DNA from: Paragonimus skrjabini miyazakii
Lineage: Eukaryota; Platyhelminthes; Trematoda; Plagiorchiida; Troglotrematidae
DNA length: 64,000 nucleotides
NCBI GenBank assembly: GCA_014338405.1
Contig: JTDE01000450.1
Location: forward strand, 6,782-70,781
Direction: 5' to 3'
Position 1 is the stretch's first letter. The number at the start of each line of letters is the position of its first letter. The notes beneath the pieces were generated by a model that was given only the letters and a program-made list of their open reading frames with translations, was not told where the DNA came from and did no database searches. Shown piece after piece: positions 1 through 11,990 of this stretch. Both the position numbers and the translations under genes were made by a program.

Positions 1-455
1 ATCATACAGTGTTGGTGATTTATACAAGTAACACGAAGCTTCATAATGATTGCATGGGTAATAGGTCGTATTACCCTTAAGCGTTCTAATGTTAGTCGGC
101 GGTTCGCTTATCCCTTACAACCTTTGCTGTTGTAAAGTTTTCGTAAGACTATTTTTGTTTATGTTGTTTGTGATACTCATAGGCACACGGATATGTGTAC
201 ATTCTGTATTCTACCATGTATATATTTGAAATGTCAACTGAAGTTGTGAACATGGCTAGTAACTGAGGAAATGAGAACGAAAGATAATCTTATTAACTTG
301 TCCCGCAGTGAATTCTGTCATCTGTTGTAGATTTTTGTTTTATGGTAATTGGCAGTGTGGTTAGTTGTTTTCGAAAAATTTTGTGATAAATTTGAAGTGC
401 CATCAGCACATCACTTTTTGTAGAATCAAGTCCATATTTTTCCACTCCGATCTAG

Positions 456-1006
456 TCCCATTATTGACTCGGCTTGGAAACATGGACTGTCTGTGAAATC
501 CAACTTCAGTCGTTTGGGTATCGCCTATGACCCAAATGAAGTCTTGAAGATTCCAAGTCGAGGGGTATGTTTTTCATGCTTTTTTTATTTCTCCTAGTTT
601 TTACAAGGCACTCAAGAATCTGTTCCTCCTGTTCAAAAGAAAACCAAAGTGGTAGAAGGTTAGCATTTGATTCCTCGATTTGATGCGTTTTAGCTCTCGA
701 ACAAGTTGCTCAACAGTCGAAGAAAAAACCCGTTTATGTCTCAGAAGATGATCAACTGTTCTGCATGTACAACCTTGAGTTGTATGGTGATGACTTTCAA
801 GTTTGTTCGGTTATTTTGTTCATATATCCTATTCATCTCAGGCAATGACACGTGATCCGAAGAATGTTTATCAACTTACCTCGAAGCAATTAGAGCGACT
901 GATAGACAAGTTCAAGAAGACTCCGAAATATCAAACGTATTTAGAAGATAAACGGGCAGGAACTTTTAACATTGCCAATATTTATGATATTTGTGTTGCA
1001 AAATAA
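456..1006 (+). CDS. NOP16: NOP16-like nucleolar protein, four 3' exons (5' end outside window)
   Basis: NOP16 is a nucleolar factor of 60S ribosomal subunit assembly. Four exons join in frame: 456-564, 598-658, 694-800 and 842-1006 (stop TAA). The introns are only 33, 35 and 41 nt, all GT...AG. The first exon reads AWKHGLSVKSNFSRLGIAYD, matching the family block AWDxxKSVRQNLxxMGLAxDPN. The last exon begins AMTRDPKNVYQLTSKQLERL, matching the family signature AMARDxKNxYQxTPxQ, and continues with a basic helix. The middle part is shorter and more divergent than in vertebrates. The N-terminal basic exon must lie upstream of the window; no start is visible in bases 1-455. Splice phases agree at every junction. 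I see no AATAAA soon after the stop. Identification rests on these two recalled family blocks. Confidence 0.85.
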
Positions 1007-2997
1007 TCACTCGTTCGCACAGAAATTGCGTCTACCTTGTAAATATACTTTATGCTCTACCCTGATGTTTTCTGATATCGTATACTATTTCTCTTACATC
1101 TTGTGTGTAATCAGTCGTAGGTCTAACTACTAACATTCCGTTAAACACGTTGTCAAGTCGTATTAGAGGAGCGCACGCCCATCTGTTAACAACACCAGAC
1201 CGCCAACATTAACTTTTAGCGACAAAAGAACGAATGTTCTTAAAATGTATTAGATAAGGTTGCGTCTGAACGATAAGTATGTAAAAATAACTATGAGAAG
1301 AGAAATTATATAACCGCTCCAGGTTGAAGCGCTGGTTCAACGTTATTCGTTCATGTAGGTATCAGGTTGTTTGAAGATCAGATATAACCCATCGTCCGAT
1401 CAAAATAACACTTGTTTACCACTTCCCCAATCGTCTGGGTGTAAACCGATTATCGTGTTACTAGCACTTACATATACTCTGTCTGTATCATGTTGCAATT
1501 AAGCGAACTGGACGATTTATGAGAGATTACAACGGTCCTACATGTACAGCTGACTTTACGAGGCGGTTGCTAAAAGAATCCAGAGATGTCGTTACGTGCA
1601 AATTAATCAGAGGGGAAAACAAATATTATAACCAGTTTCCAGTGTATAATGAGGTGCCTCTGATTTTACTTCGATACTTAACTTCAACGTCTCCACAAGA
1701 ACGGACGTTAGACAGTACACCACTGTTGAACTGTCGAGAAATGAATAAAATGACTTCTTTAAGTCGTATAAAAATTCCCGGAATAGTCATGGAAAATACA
1801 GTATAGCAAATAAGCTCGCTTTCCATGAGTACTCATCAGTCTAAGCCCATTACATTTATGTCATACTTTTACAAGGGACTCATCAGGAGAGTAAACAGAG
1901 AAGGGATGTTTAGTGAGGTTAGTCAAATCATTATCATGTTGCAGTCAAGAACCCACTTGAGCACTGGGTATTAATAGGCTTACAGCATGGTGAGTTGGTC
2001 CAAAACCTCAACAAAGCGCTTCTGAGCACGCAAGGTTGGGTTGTGCAGCTATGGACAACATCCCACACTTCATTGCCCTCGACCAGGTTATCTTAACTTG
2101 GTGGATTCAGTGAAGTGCCTCTATCGCATTGACAGGGTAGTCAGAATCCACTAGGTATGATAGTATGGCGTTACTGAGTGACTTCGTTATTCCATTGTTG
2201 AATCAGGCTGCGTGGCGCTCACGGGTCGATTCAGATGGACTTTTAGTTGTGCAATCAACATAGCTGGTCTCGTAGGAACACGTGAATAGATATACACAGA
2301 ACGAGGCTGCAGAAGCAGACAATTATTAAGCATAGGCACAAAATCCTATTGGAAGGTGAATACGTAGTTTGGTACAGTAGGCCCCCAAGTACAATTAATG
2401 AACATTCTTCGTCCTCAGCGACGAGATTGATGGCTACTTAGTGGCGAGCGTAGAGGAGTTTGAGTTCCGTTGCAGTACAGTCTCCCTGGAAATTTATTCG
2501 ATTGAAGTGAGCTATTAGAAACACGTAGAATTTTTTTTAAGTTGAATAGTGTCACATCAGATGGATACGTTATTTTGTCGTAATTACTTTCTTACTCTGT
2601 CTGTGTAATCTTTTATGAGACCATCGAAACAGCGTTTCTGTCAGTGCCGTCTACTAGCCTTTCTTCTTTTATGCTACAAGACGTGATTATTATAGATTTA
2701 ATAGCAAGCAAAATACTGCAAAAAGAACAGGACTGTCACATCATTTTTGTCGCCGAATGTACTACTCGTTAATTCATAACGACCATATGGTTGACCAGAA
2801 GGTACTGTGGCTTTGTCGTCGGTCAATATAACAGAAAGGATAGTTGATAGAATAGAGGTTGGTGGAAAAAACAGAAATGGCACACTGTTGACTTTGGTAG
2901 ATTACCTTCCGCGATGCCGTTCCTAGCCAGCGATTCGTGTAAACCCTAACTGAACACCAGTTTTACTCAGTGAAATGTTCAAGGGTTTATGTTTTTT
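1007..2997. other. No supportable gene; possible old repeat at 1930-2480
   Basis: There is a 95-codon open frame at 1519-1806 (+), but it has a comparable antisense frame and no clear splice sites or family likeness. The stretch 1930-2480 has a slightly GC-richer, repeat-like texture with no coding frame. Nothing else stands out. Confidence 0.4.
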
Positions 2998-3305
2998 GAC
3001 CACGTCGTTGCTTGATCACCGCATAATTTAATCCAACTGTTGGCGGTCAGTATATGTCGTCAGGTACGATAAACGCTTAGCCGACATGCGGAGTACATGT
3101 TTCAACCATCGTAGACTGCGAAGTCGGCTTAGTTTATTGACAGGTGATTTGTCCTGAACGTTTCGAATGCTCGCTGGTGGGCGACAGTGTTGCTCACGCG
3201 GTCATTCCAGTTGATGTGAGCAAATTAGCGGGGACAGCGATGGTCATACATATCACGTCTGTTGAGCCTCCTTCGTGAAGAGGCCAAGTTTCTGAATTAC
3301 AGCAA
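2998..3305 (-). mobile_element. RTE-like LINE, 3' end fragment (dead)
   Basis: Read on the minus strand with several frame changes, this stretch resembles the end of the reverse-transcriptase ORF seen intact-ordered at 25.7-26.1 kb. A SETWPL block is followed by DHRCPR, then INWNDRVSNTVAHQRAF, then LRSLRWLKHVLRMSAKR. These match SETWPVRKED, DHRCLRQ, KWTDRVSNVAVRRRIF and SLRWLSQVIRMSSDH in the larger element. Stops and frame shifts show it is a relic. Only the C-terminal part is present, as expected of 5'-truncated LINE insertions. Confidence 0.6.
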
Positions 3306-3965
3306 AAATAGAACAGAAACCTTAAACACCCTTCTTTTCAGTGATGATCGGACATCATTTCGACGTCACAGATAACGCGGATTGACAGAAACGATAGGTG
3401 CCTTTGCTTTCTCCCTCTATTTCATTAACACTCTTGCAAACTAACGAGGTTATGCTAATATTTATGAATCATTTTCGGAAGCTGTTTGAAACTACGGATC
3501 TTGTGAAACTGTGGATGTATTGTTGGTGCTTACCTTCGTCTAGTAGTGGCTAGACACAAACAATCGACCCTGTCGACTTTAATCACCCTAATTACTACCC
3601 AATTTGACGAAGTACAGACTGCTTTTTGATACAAACAATTATTAGTTTTAATTGTTCTGTCAATCTGGTTGAATGCATTTGATCGTTACGGAGTATTCGA
3701 CTAGATCTGTTTGTTACAGTATGTGAATTAGACCGAAGATCCATTTATTTAATTATCCGGGCTTTTATATCGTAAAGTGTTCACTGCCATGTGGAATGCT
3801 AGGTCATATTTATGTCAGACACTTTTGAGCTGCCCACCTCTAAACAGATGCGTGGATTTTTTACGATACTATTTTTGAAACACATGCAACACGTTGGTCT
3901 TTGAGTTGTTGGCAAATTGTGGCTATCTAGGATCAAATTAGGGCGAATAGTCTGGGCGGATTTAC

Positions 3966-4203
3966 TCAGTACTCATCATATTCATTTTTATTTGCCAAGG
4001 TCCATATAACGAATGTTCTTCGACTGTTATAACGACATGAATTGATCAGCACATGTTTGATCCCAGCTTTTGCATTCATGCGGCGTTTCCGGACAGGTTT
4101 TCTCGGAAAGAAGTCCCGCACTTTAGTTTTCCTCCTGTTTGACCCTATCAGTATGATAACTTTTCGAAAGTGCCCAACAGAAAACACTGTGAATGCAGAA
4201 GCT
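3966..4203 (-). CDS. Possible terminal exon of an unrecognised basic protein
   Basis: On the minus strand a plausible acceptor (tttacag, ending at 4204) opens a 79-codon frame to TGA at 3966. The product begins ASAFTVFSVGHFRKVIILIG and continues with a strongly basic stretch, KVRDFFPRKPVRKRRMNAKA, ending in NKNEYDEY. The polarity pattern looks protein-like, and I found no competing long frame on the other strand. I do not recognise the family and could not place an upstream exon. It could be a chance open frame. Confidence 0.27.
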
Positions 4204-4639
4204 CTGTAAATACGTGACACCCAGTTTTATCTTAATAAAACCCAGACTACTTATCAATAACGAAATCGGAAGATGAGTCGATTAGTTTACAGTGGCTCGT
4301 CTGTCAGTTGGGATCAATTGACTGACTACCCTAATTTCCCTCTCGATGTTTGCCGTCTTTAAGAAACATTCCTTACAAATGTGAACAGATTTTCTTTCCC
4401 GTACCTCAACGACCCCGGATGAAAAAAGACAAGGCTTATAAAGCAAGAAAAATACTAACCAATGAAATACATTTCACAGTCTATCGGATGTGAATTAAAT
4501 TGTTTGGGTTGGTTGTAAATCCACACATTACTGGGTAACAAGATTTGTTGCGAGATCTCGCAAATTACGAGGAAGCTGAGTGGTGTGAACCCTTCTACCG
4601 AGAAATTAGCTGTTAGTATCGATCAGCTCAGTCGTAACT

Positions 4640-6000
4640 TCAACAGACCAACAAAAAATTCCTTTCCAGCCTCCAGGGTGTTCTTTTTTTGCTTATTTGT
4701 CTACTTCCATTGAGAGTTCAGTCGATTTCGTGGAACTTACTGAGTTAAATTCAGGCAGAATAAACGGACCTTACGGCTTATCACCAATCGTTCTTGAGGA
4801 ATATGGTGAATGCTTATATCAATCCCTAACCGAGTTATTCACTCTGTTTTACTCACCGCAAACTTGATAATTTTTGGGACGGTGCGCACCGTACCAATTC
4901 CTAAAAAGGAATAACAATACAAATCTGCAGCGTTGAAGGTTTCTGAAAAATATACTTTTGCTCTAATGAAAACTCAAGCGATTATCACTAATTCTATGAT
5001 CAGTTTGTCTGTCATCACTCACCCTGAACCTCAGATGTTCCCGCTTGTCTAGCTCCTTCCATTCGATCATCGCTAGATAAAACAAATTAGAACTGTTAGC
5101 ATATATTTGTTAGACGATGCGCTTGGAAGCGTTGATAGAGGGATGCTACTTAAAATTCTGGAAGCTTTCGGCATTAAGGCACCAACCATCGATCTTCTGT
5201 GCGATTACTTCACGAATCAAAATCAATTTACTCAACTTGGTTATCAAACTTCATCGCTACTCACCACTGGTTCTGGTGTTGTGCATGACGTAGTCCGCTC
5301 CACTTTCTTATCCTCATTTTATATTACATCCGCACCGGATCATGATCACACTTTTGTAATCAACTTTTCTGATGGTGTTAGGCATCAGACGCGCATCTAT
5401 ATTCTCGCTCACCCTGATGGACAGTTTATTCGAGTCATTAGGGTCCCGCAATTTGCTTCTTAACGCATATGGTAGGTTTTTGCTTTCATCTATGGAAGGG
5501 ACTTAATATGATGAACTTTTCAATGGGTGCCCTTCATGTAACTAATGAATTTTTACCCGAACTACTTTCTGTTAAGTATCTAGGGATTGCTTTCAGTAGC
5601 AACACAACCTACTCACTTTGTGTTGTCGGTGTTTCACCAGAAAGCTCTCGTTTCTTGACCGGCGTTCAAGTTCTTTCTCTCCATTTCACATCAGTTGGTC
5701 AGTCGACTTAGAAATGCCCTGTGCTTTCCCACTGGATACACTGTTTACCATTTGTTTTCACTAATTTATCACCGAAGGATTTTGTATTTTTTGCTAGAAC
5801 CTTAATATACCTATCGCGTTGCAGTATTGTTCCCCATAAACATTTGGCTGAGTTCGTCAGTTTTTATCATTTCACAATGCATTAAATGTTTGCAACAATA
5901 GCTCAAGATGGTACAACTTGCTACTTTATTGAAACCTCTCTTAAGGTATTTTTTGCATCTTCCAGTTAATCCCGATAGAACCATTAATTTGCACACAGTC
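4640..6000 (+). mobile_element. CR1/jockey-type non-LTR retrotransposon, decayed RT region
   Basis: Across several frames the plus strand carries non-LTR reverse transcriptase blocks in the right order. They are NGPYGLSPIVLEEYGECLYQ near 4765, then AL.SVDRGMLLKILEAFGIKA near 5130, then GYQTSSLLTTGSGVVHDVV near 5245. FVINFSDGV near 5355 is the position of the usual YADD catalytic loop, here destroyed. LLSVKYLGIAFSSNTTYSL follows near 5565. The 3' part reads HKHLAEFV and matches the tail of the CR1-like copy at 21.3 kb on the minus strand. Stop codons and frame changes throughout show it is inactive. No apurinic endonuclease part is seen, so the copy is 5'-truncated. Confidence 0.72.
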
Positions 6001-6372
6001 ACTTACTCTTCTGTCATCCATTATTTAGCTCGACATTTACACGGACCCAGACCTTCTACTCTTGAATTAACAACATATGACTGAGTCAATATTTTTTCCC
6101 AAATTAATGTCGATTGAGGCGGTTTGCCAACTTTTCCACGTTACCATTAATAGTGTTTTGTGACCGACGCACACTCTGTCAATTGTTTTCCATTTACTGA
6201 ATTTCTAAATGGAGAGCTAGAAACTCACCTCACTGCATGCATAAGGCGTACTATTGACCTGATTTGACCTAGTCGTTTCTAGCAGAGCATGCAAACTAGC
6301 AGGTCTTTTTTTAGACCAAATGATTTAAAAACGAAAGAAGTTCAATTGGACCATCACTTATTGTTCGCTAGG

Positions 6373-6744
6373 TCAAAGTTGACCCTGCCATTCACGAATT
6401 TTGTACACAGGAGGTTGACTGCCACGGTCAATCGTAATCAGTTCGACAAATTTCATAGTGTGCAACTTTTCATGGCGCGTGGAAAAATTGAACGAGTCTT
6501 CAAGACTTGTATGATAACTGGTCACCAGCGGACGCTGCGCTATAGGTGATATACGTTCACTATCTCGTAGTCTCCTTTGCAGCCACTCCACCGGCTTAAT
6601 CAGACACTTTGGAATGTCTGTTCCTCCACACACGAATGGTTCCACCAGAGCGCTCGACTTAACTGTCTTCGCACTTGTGAATTTATATACGCAATCAGTT
6701 ATACACTGTCTTGTTGTTGCCATCTTTACGGGCTCAGTTGACAT
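6373..6744 (-). mobile_element. Penelope-like element fragment, GIY-YIG endonuclease region
   Basis: A 123-codon minus-strand frame contains CVYKFT, then IPKCLIKPVEWLQRRL, then RISPIAQRPLVTSYHTS and FVELITIDRG. This order follows the C-terminal GIY-YIG endonuclease of Penelope-like elements (a CxYxCxxC..YIG block, IPKWL, SxIAxHLxxxxH, FxEAxxI). The YIG tripeptide itself is not readable in this frame, so a frame shift probably lies before residue 45. No reverse transcriptase is seen beside it. The call rests on motif order only. Confidence 0.5.
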
Positions 6745-6745
6745 T

Positions 6746-9230
6746 AGCAGTTGGAAATGTCAAATCCAGGCTGGGCGAATGAAATCCCATGAGTTTTTTT
6801 TATTTTGACTCTAAATTGTGACGCTGAACGAAATGATTTCGCTAGTCTTGCTTGGACAGTAATCAAGTGCAAATATATAGTGCTTGCCGAATATGTTGAC
6901 GGCTACTTCATCTGTGTTAATGACTCCATCAGGTGGTTGTATTTGTGGTGGACTAGTATAACTCTTGGTGTGCGCTGCTACTTTACTGCAAAACTAACCG
7001 TAGGGTCATCTTCACTCCATAGGAAAGACTGTTGGTGTTTACATCTATATTTTCTTGCGGTAGCCATAATACGATTATATTATCGAATGCATTCTTTCTA
7101 GGCAAATACACTGCTCTATTTGCTATCGGTTTCAAGCCACTCGTTTCAGACTCGTCAGACGTTTGTTACTGCCTTTCAGGCATCTTGGCTTTGTGCCAGA
7201 TCGTGGGAATTCAACAAGTATATGCCTGTTAATACCTGGGCGATAACTTGCTGGCGATTGCACGGACTAAGTCTTATCAAATAACTTGACCATGCAACCC
7301 TTTTGACTCATGCTTTTATTGCGTAAAAGTTTATCTTATAGTAATGCTTTGGACTTATGTTGGTTATATTGCTGTTTAGTTTCGTATGTTCTGTGATCTC
7401 ATTGTTATTAGGATCAGGAACAGCTAAGACTTCTTGGTTGTCTGTCGTAACTAGCTTGTTGGTGAGCACATATTCATAGCACAAGGGTTCCTGATCAACA
7501 AACCATCTGGTGTGGTTCTGGAAATATTAAACCAACTTAGATTCGACCATTGCTCCAAGAAATCCTCAAGCATTGGCTGTGGTTTGTGAGATCTGCACAT
7601 TGTGTTGTTATATTGCGTTTATAATTGTATGCACAGTAGTCGATCTAGAGATAACGCTAAATAAGCAGTTGAAAGTGTGGGTCACGTGAACTATCTGCTA
7701 AAGTGATTCAGGAAAATGTAGGGGCGAATTGTCAAATACACTAGATATTAAGATTTAGGCAAAGAGGTACACCACGTTCCGTACTCACTCCTCCATTTAT
7801 ACGAAACACAACCATGTCTAAGCTGAGTGCTTCGTTGTCTTCTTTGCGTCCTTATTATATCATGTCTTCTTGTTGCATAGCGTTAATATTTAGTTCTGAG
7901 ATCAGATCAGCTATAGCACGTTCCCTTTTCACAGTGAAGCATTAACGGCTTACAAATAGTGCCAATAAATGAGTTTATTCACAACGGATGGTGCGTGTAT
8001 AACGGTATATTTGACTGTAAGAATTCAATAATATTTCCCATTTTACTTCTGACACGTTCTGAATATTTGCGTAGGACTGATAGCTTTACAGACTGATACC
8101 AAATTTCATGATGACTGATGGGTTTGTCTTTGTTCATTCGAAATTTCTCAGTTTTTTTTCGATTTTCCTTTTTTGTTTCCGATTCTCTTACCCTTGATGT
8201 CCTTTTTCTTAGAAGACTTTGTTTGCAAGTTTGTGGAACCTCCCTTCGAAGGAACGTATTCCACTCGTTTTCCCAAGCATTTAGCCTAGAGTTAAAAAAC
8301 AAGATTATTATCAATATAACCAATGTTAACTTCGATAAGCATCTGTCATCTAGTTTCGTAGTTTTACTTCCAAGGACTGTAGACGCATTTTGCATTTCCT
8401 ATTATTTGTTTCCTACTTGAGTTATCCAAAGAAACAAGGATGTCCAATAGTTACACTTTGGAAAGTGTTTTATATGCAGGTCATAAGTCATCCATTTAAG
8501 TATAACTTATCTAAGAAACATACTCATTCACACAATGAAACATTCTATTTCTGTCCGAGTCCTATTTTGTCACTTCTATAACGTATGATTGCGCCATTGA
8601 TCCAAATACGTAGTGTGCTGTCCTCATCTAGAATGAAAATTTTACATTCGAGTTCGTGTATCTATTTATCCTAATGTGTAGAACATTGAAATAGGGTTTT
8701 GTGCCCCTGACTTTTCTGATCGGCACAGTTGGACTGGCCTATGAATTGAAAATTTCATTGAATACAATTCGATATGTTACAAATTGAACACAATTCTCAC
8801 TTTGGGCTTGGTTTTTGGGTTAGTATGTCTTCTAAACAGGTCCGGTTCTCATATAGCCACCAGCATCCATTTTCGCTAATTTCAATCTGTTTGCTGACCT
8901 GGACTAGAATGTGGACTTTATTGTTTTCCAGTTAACGACCGCATCTGAGCGTTCAAATTGTTGGCTCGTCATGAGGTTTGCAGCGGTAATTGCCGTGATT
9001 TAGGTTGAAGCGACTAGCTTCACTACTCATGCTAAGTAATGCTGTGGTTGTTAAATATAGAGGATTATTTGACTGAGAGGGCTGTCAGTTAGTATGAGTC
9101 GTCATTAATTTGGGATGAAATTTTATTTTGCCTAATTTTTGTGACCTTCGTTGTAGCCGAACCTTTCTGCCTGTACCTCCTCTACTTAGACCTCTGTGTA
9201 CAAATTAAGTTGCCAGTTAAATAAAGTTGA
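6746..9230. other. No firm gene; one weak exon candidate at 8192-8285 (-)
   Basis: The only candidate is a minus-strand stretch between an acceptor (ctctag) at 8285 and a donor (GTAAGA) below 8192. It encodes LNAWENEWNTFLRREVPQTC followed by a basic end. No matching neighbour exon was found. The remaining open frames here are paired with antisense frames of equal length. Confidence 0.3.
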
Positions 9231-10060
9231 ACAAAACAATTAGAACACGAGCGTTTCATGTTGGCTCATCAGTACGGGATTTACAACATGAATTGGTATT
9301 TCTGACAAACAAGTAGAGGAGTGGTGAATAACAAAGTCAAGGGGTTAGGATAGACCACTAAGTCTAGAAAAGGTCAGGTTCACGATCAGTTGTATCTGAA
9401 CTCACAAAGCTGATTTGAGTCGACTGATTGCGACCGTTTCAGCAAACCGCAAGAATGTTGCATTGAAATGACGTAATAGGATTACGAATACACGAGTTGG
9501 GTCGATAGCTTGACCCGTGGTTAAGACGTATATAGCGACTAGGGATCAATTATGGGATCTTGAACCAACTAATGCTGGCAAACCAGAGTGACCAAAAACT
9601 AAATTCAATGATACGGCTTATGGGTTGGTCATGATTCCGATCAACAGCCTGTGTGCTATCATGTAACAACGTCTGCATTCGTTAAAAGAACTGGTGTCGA
9701 AAAACGTAGTAATACTTAAGCCAGGTAAGGGCTCTTGAGCCGTCGTTTTAGACAAATGTGCGTATGTGCAGGCGTTGTTAATATTGGATGATCCAACGAA
9801 ATTTTTAGCGCATAGAAAGAATAGATAACGTCAGCGAAATAGAGGACCGCATAGACGATACCTGCAGCTGATCTTACAGTTGTAGATTACTAATGAGGTG
9901 ATGTATAATTCTCTTAAATCGTGTGGATTGTCAACACCCAACCTTACGAACAGTCGAAAAGGTACAAGTCTGGGGTGCCGCTTGAGCAAATTTTGAAAAT
10001 GAGAGATTCCTCACACCGTAAGTTGGCACGTCGGGTAGTGACTGAAACTGAAACCAGCGT

Positions 10061-10560
10061 TTGGGACACCTACCAGTTAAGATGTTTGATTTGATCAATG
10101 ACTCGGACGAAGTCAGTTCTGTTAATGCTCTGATGTGCCTTATAAACAGTCGCTTCACGATTGTCCTACTGCATGAAACGATTGTTTGCATTTGTGAGCT
10201 CGTCCTGACAAATCGCATTACTTTGCCACTACCGACCGATATACTGACGGAATCTTTGCTGCCGCGCATTGAGAGTGTCATTTTTCATCTTCCTGTGCAA
10301 TCCCACAGTCAAATGGATGGAGTAGCCATGGGAAGTCCGTTTGATCTAATCTAAACATACCTTTCATGCCTAAAGTTGAGCAATAGCTGAAGACAATAGC
10401 AAGATTACAGGCGTTACGTCGACGACATTACTATTGCAGTCAGTCTGAACGTGTAGTCGTTATTCTGATGAAACACCCAAATAAGTTTTATCCTGATCTG
10501 GAGATTACATGTGAATTTGGGACCACCAATTACTTGTCGTTTCGTAAGTCGCCGGGGAGA
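10061..10560 (+). pseudogene. Penelope-like reverse transcriptase remnant
   Basis: A frame from 10061 contains LLHETIVCICELVLTNRITL and then QMDGVAMGSPFD, the PLE-specific DGVAMGSPLGP block that precedes the active site. A stop follows. About 60 nt later the frame resumes as YRRYVDDITIAVS, giving the catalytic YVDD at 10415-10426. The order and spacing are those of PLE reverse transcriptase palm motifs. Further stops follow the active site. The reading frame is broken at least twice, so the gene is not functional. Confidence 0.75.
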
Positions 10561-10936
10561 TGGCTCGATTAAAAGAGCCGTCTATAGGAAACCTGTGTGA
10601 TCCGGTTAATACTTAACTTCAGTTGCTTCACATCAGCTCAACATAAACGAACACTAACGACTACGCTGTTGATACAGACATGGCGACAATCTTGCGGAGG
10701 AAGTAGATTTGAACACTTCTGTTATATAGGCAAATGGTTATCCCTAAAAGGTTCATAGAAGGGCGCAGTAGACAAAAGCACCATCCGAAAAGGTGATGGC
10801 TGTAGAAAAGTTTAGTCTCTGACTAGGGCTGTCTTCTAAAAATGATAATATCGTATATTAAACAGCATAACGATTGGGAGATTTAAACAGGCCAACATTT
10901 ACTTAAGTTGAACTCGTTAGAACTCATAAATTACCA

Positions 10937-11131
10937 ATGCTTTCAATCAAGGGAACCCAGCTTATTGGTGCTACCTCACATTGCACATACAAACTCATGC
11001 GTAACTGCGGAGAAAGTTACATAGGCGGAACTGAGAGATGCTCAATCTTCAGAGTAAAGGAACGTCTGTATAAATGGATGGAAAAATCCTTGTTATCAGA
11101 CAACGGTAATGTTGCCGAAATACGTAAATGA
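10937..11131 (+). pseudogene. Penelope-like GIY-YIG endonuclease remnant
   Basis: The frame encodes CTYKLMRNCGESYIGGTERC followed by RVKERLYKWMEKSL. This matches the PLE endonuclease pattern CxYxCxxCxxxYIGxTxR...RxxEHxxxW, with SYIG near 11015-11026. It lies downstream of the RT block, as in PLE polyproteins, and runs into the right-hand terminal repeat. It is cut by a stop at 11131 and lacks the rest of the domain. Confidence 0.7.
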
Positions 11132-11462
11132 CCAGTTTCCTTACTCCCTATACAAATCTTAACCGCTGATCAACCTATCGACCCAACTCGTACATTCGTA
11201 CTCCCATTACGTCATTCCGATTCCAGATTCTTGTGGCTTGCTGAAACGGTCGTAATCAACCTACCCAACTAAGCTCTGTGGGTTCAGAAACAACCGCTGG
11301 TCAACCTGATCCTTATCTGGACTAACTGGTCTATCCTAACCCCTTGACTTTGTTATTCACCACTCCCCTACTTGTTTGCCGGAAAAAAAACGATTCGTAT
11401 TGTAGATGTTAGCTCATTCGCGAGTTACTCGTGTCATTTATCCCAGACTCATGAGACTCCGT

Positions 11463-11655
11463 AGATCAGTGCTGCTGTTATGAACTGTGCAGAAACGCAG
11501 CTTGCCTCGAGCTCCCAGATGGTGAATATATTGTCTACTAAACACATACTAATCATGCTACTATATTTTGTGAAAATTATAATTTTGTCCAAGAGCTTGG
11601 GGCAGGCCGAGTTTCTGCACAGTTCCAGCTGGTGGTCCTGACATCAGCACCGATC
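11463..11655. repeat. Imperfect inverted repeat just outside the PLE
   Basis: Arms at 11463-11518 and about 11591-11655 are reverse complements with small gaps. The shared core is gaactgtgcagaaac in the left arm and its complement at 11613-11627, and both arms end near an agatc(a/g)gtgctg block. The spacer is about 70 nt. No coding frame covers it. It could be a small foldback element or the remains of a second inverted insertion. Confidence 0.5.
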
Positions 11656-11870
11656 TATGGTCTCTGCTGAGCTTGAGAAAAACGGCGCAACTAGCCCACG
11701 AATGAATTAATACCTGCAGTTGCCAATATCTGCCATTCCTACAGTATGGTTTGTGTGATCTAATTCTATGGACTGCACATGCCTGAACAGCAACAACAAC
11801 AACCACGAAACCGGCCTTGCATTTCCAGGGAGTTTTGACCAATAAACGTATACGGCTTACGCTACTGACT

Positions 11871-11990
11871 AGTGTAAATCTGGTATTGATGTGTTAATAC
11901 AAAATGCTTACGTCTGTCACTTTTCGTGCTGTAACTACTTTTTTTAAACATCTGAAGAGATTTAATTGTTTTAAATGTTTAAGTTAGTTC
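11871..11990 (+). repeat. Solo PLE terminal-repeat fragment, decayed hammerhead
   Basis: This stretch aligns over about 115 nt with 15482-15597, sharing gtaaat(c/t)tggta, aatac, aaatgctt and ttttcgtg blocks in order. In the hammerhead part (11879-11921) the core CTGATGA is changed to TTGATGT and GAAA to CAAA. The 8-nt stem II segment (GT...AC) is kept. It is a decayed relative of the terminal repeat at 15.36 kb. Confidence 0.6.

Larger units (their letters stand above)
9235..11445 (+). mobile_element. Penelope-like element with inverted terminal repeats (pLTRs), decayed
   Basis: PLEs are retroelements encoding a reverse transcriptase plus a GIY-YIG endonuclease, with terminal repeats that may be direct or inverted. 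Here a left arm (about 9235-9545) is the reverse complement of a right arm (about 11140-11445). For example, the stretch around 9310-9365 is nearly identical in reverse complement to 11325-11385. Between the arms lie an RT domain and a GIY-YIG domain on the plus strand. The internal region is only about 1.6 kb, shorter than a complete PLE ORF. Stops and frame shifts interrupt it. Arm divergence shows an old insertion. Confidence 0.75.

Noticed and set aside
1820..1890. Two ctcatcag sites (CTGATGAG on the minus strand) suggesting hammerheads
   Set aside because: No GAAA at proper distance with pairing stems; one is followed by GTCCC but has no return strand.
7141..7170. Minus-strand CTGACGA...GAAA
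   Set aside because: Only four bases between the core parts, too few for stem II, and stem I does not pair.
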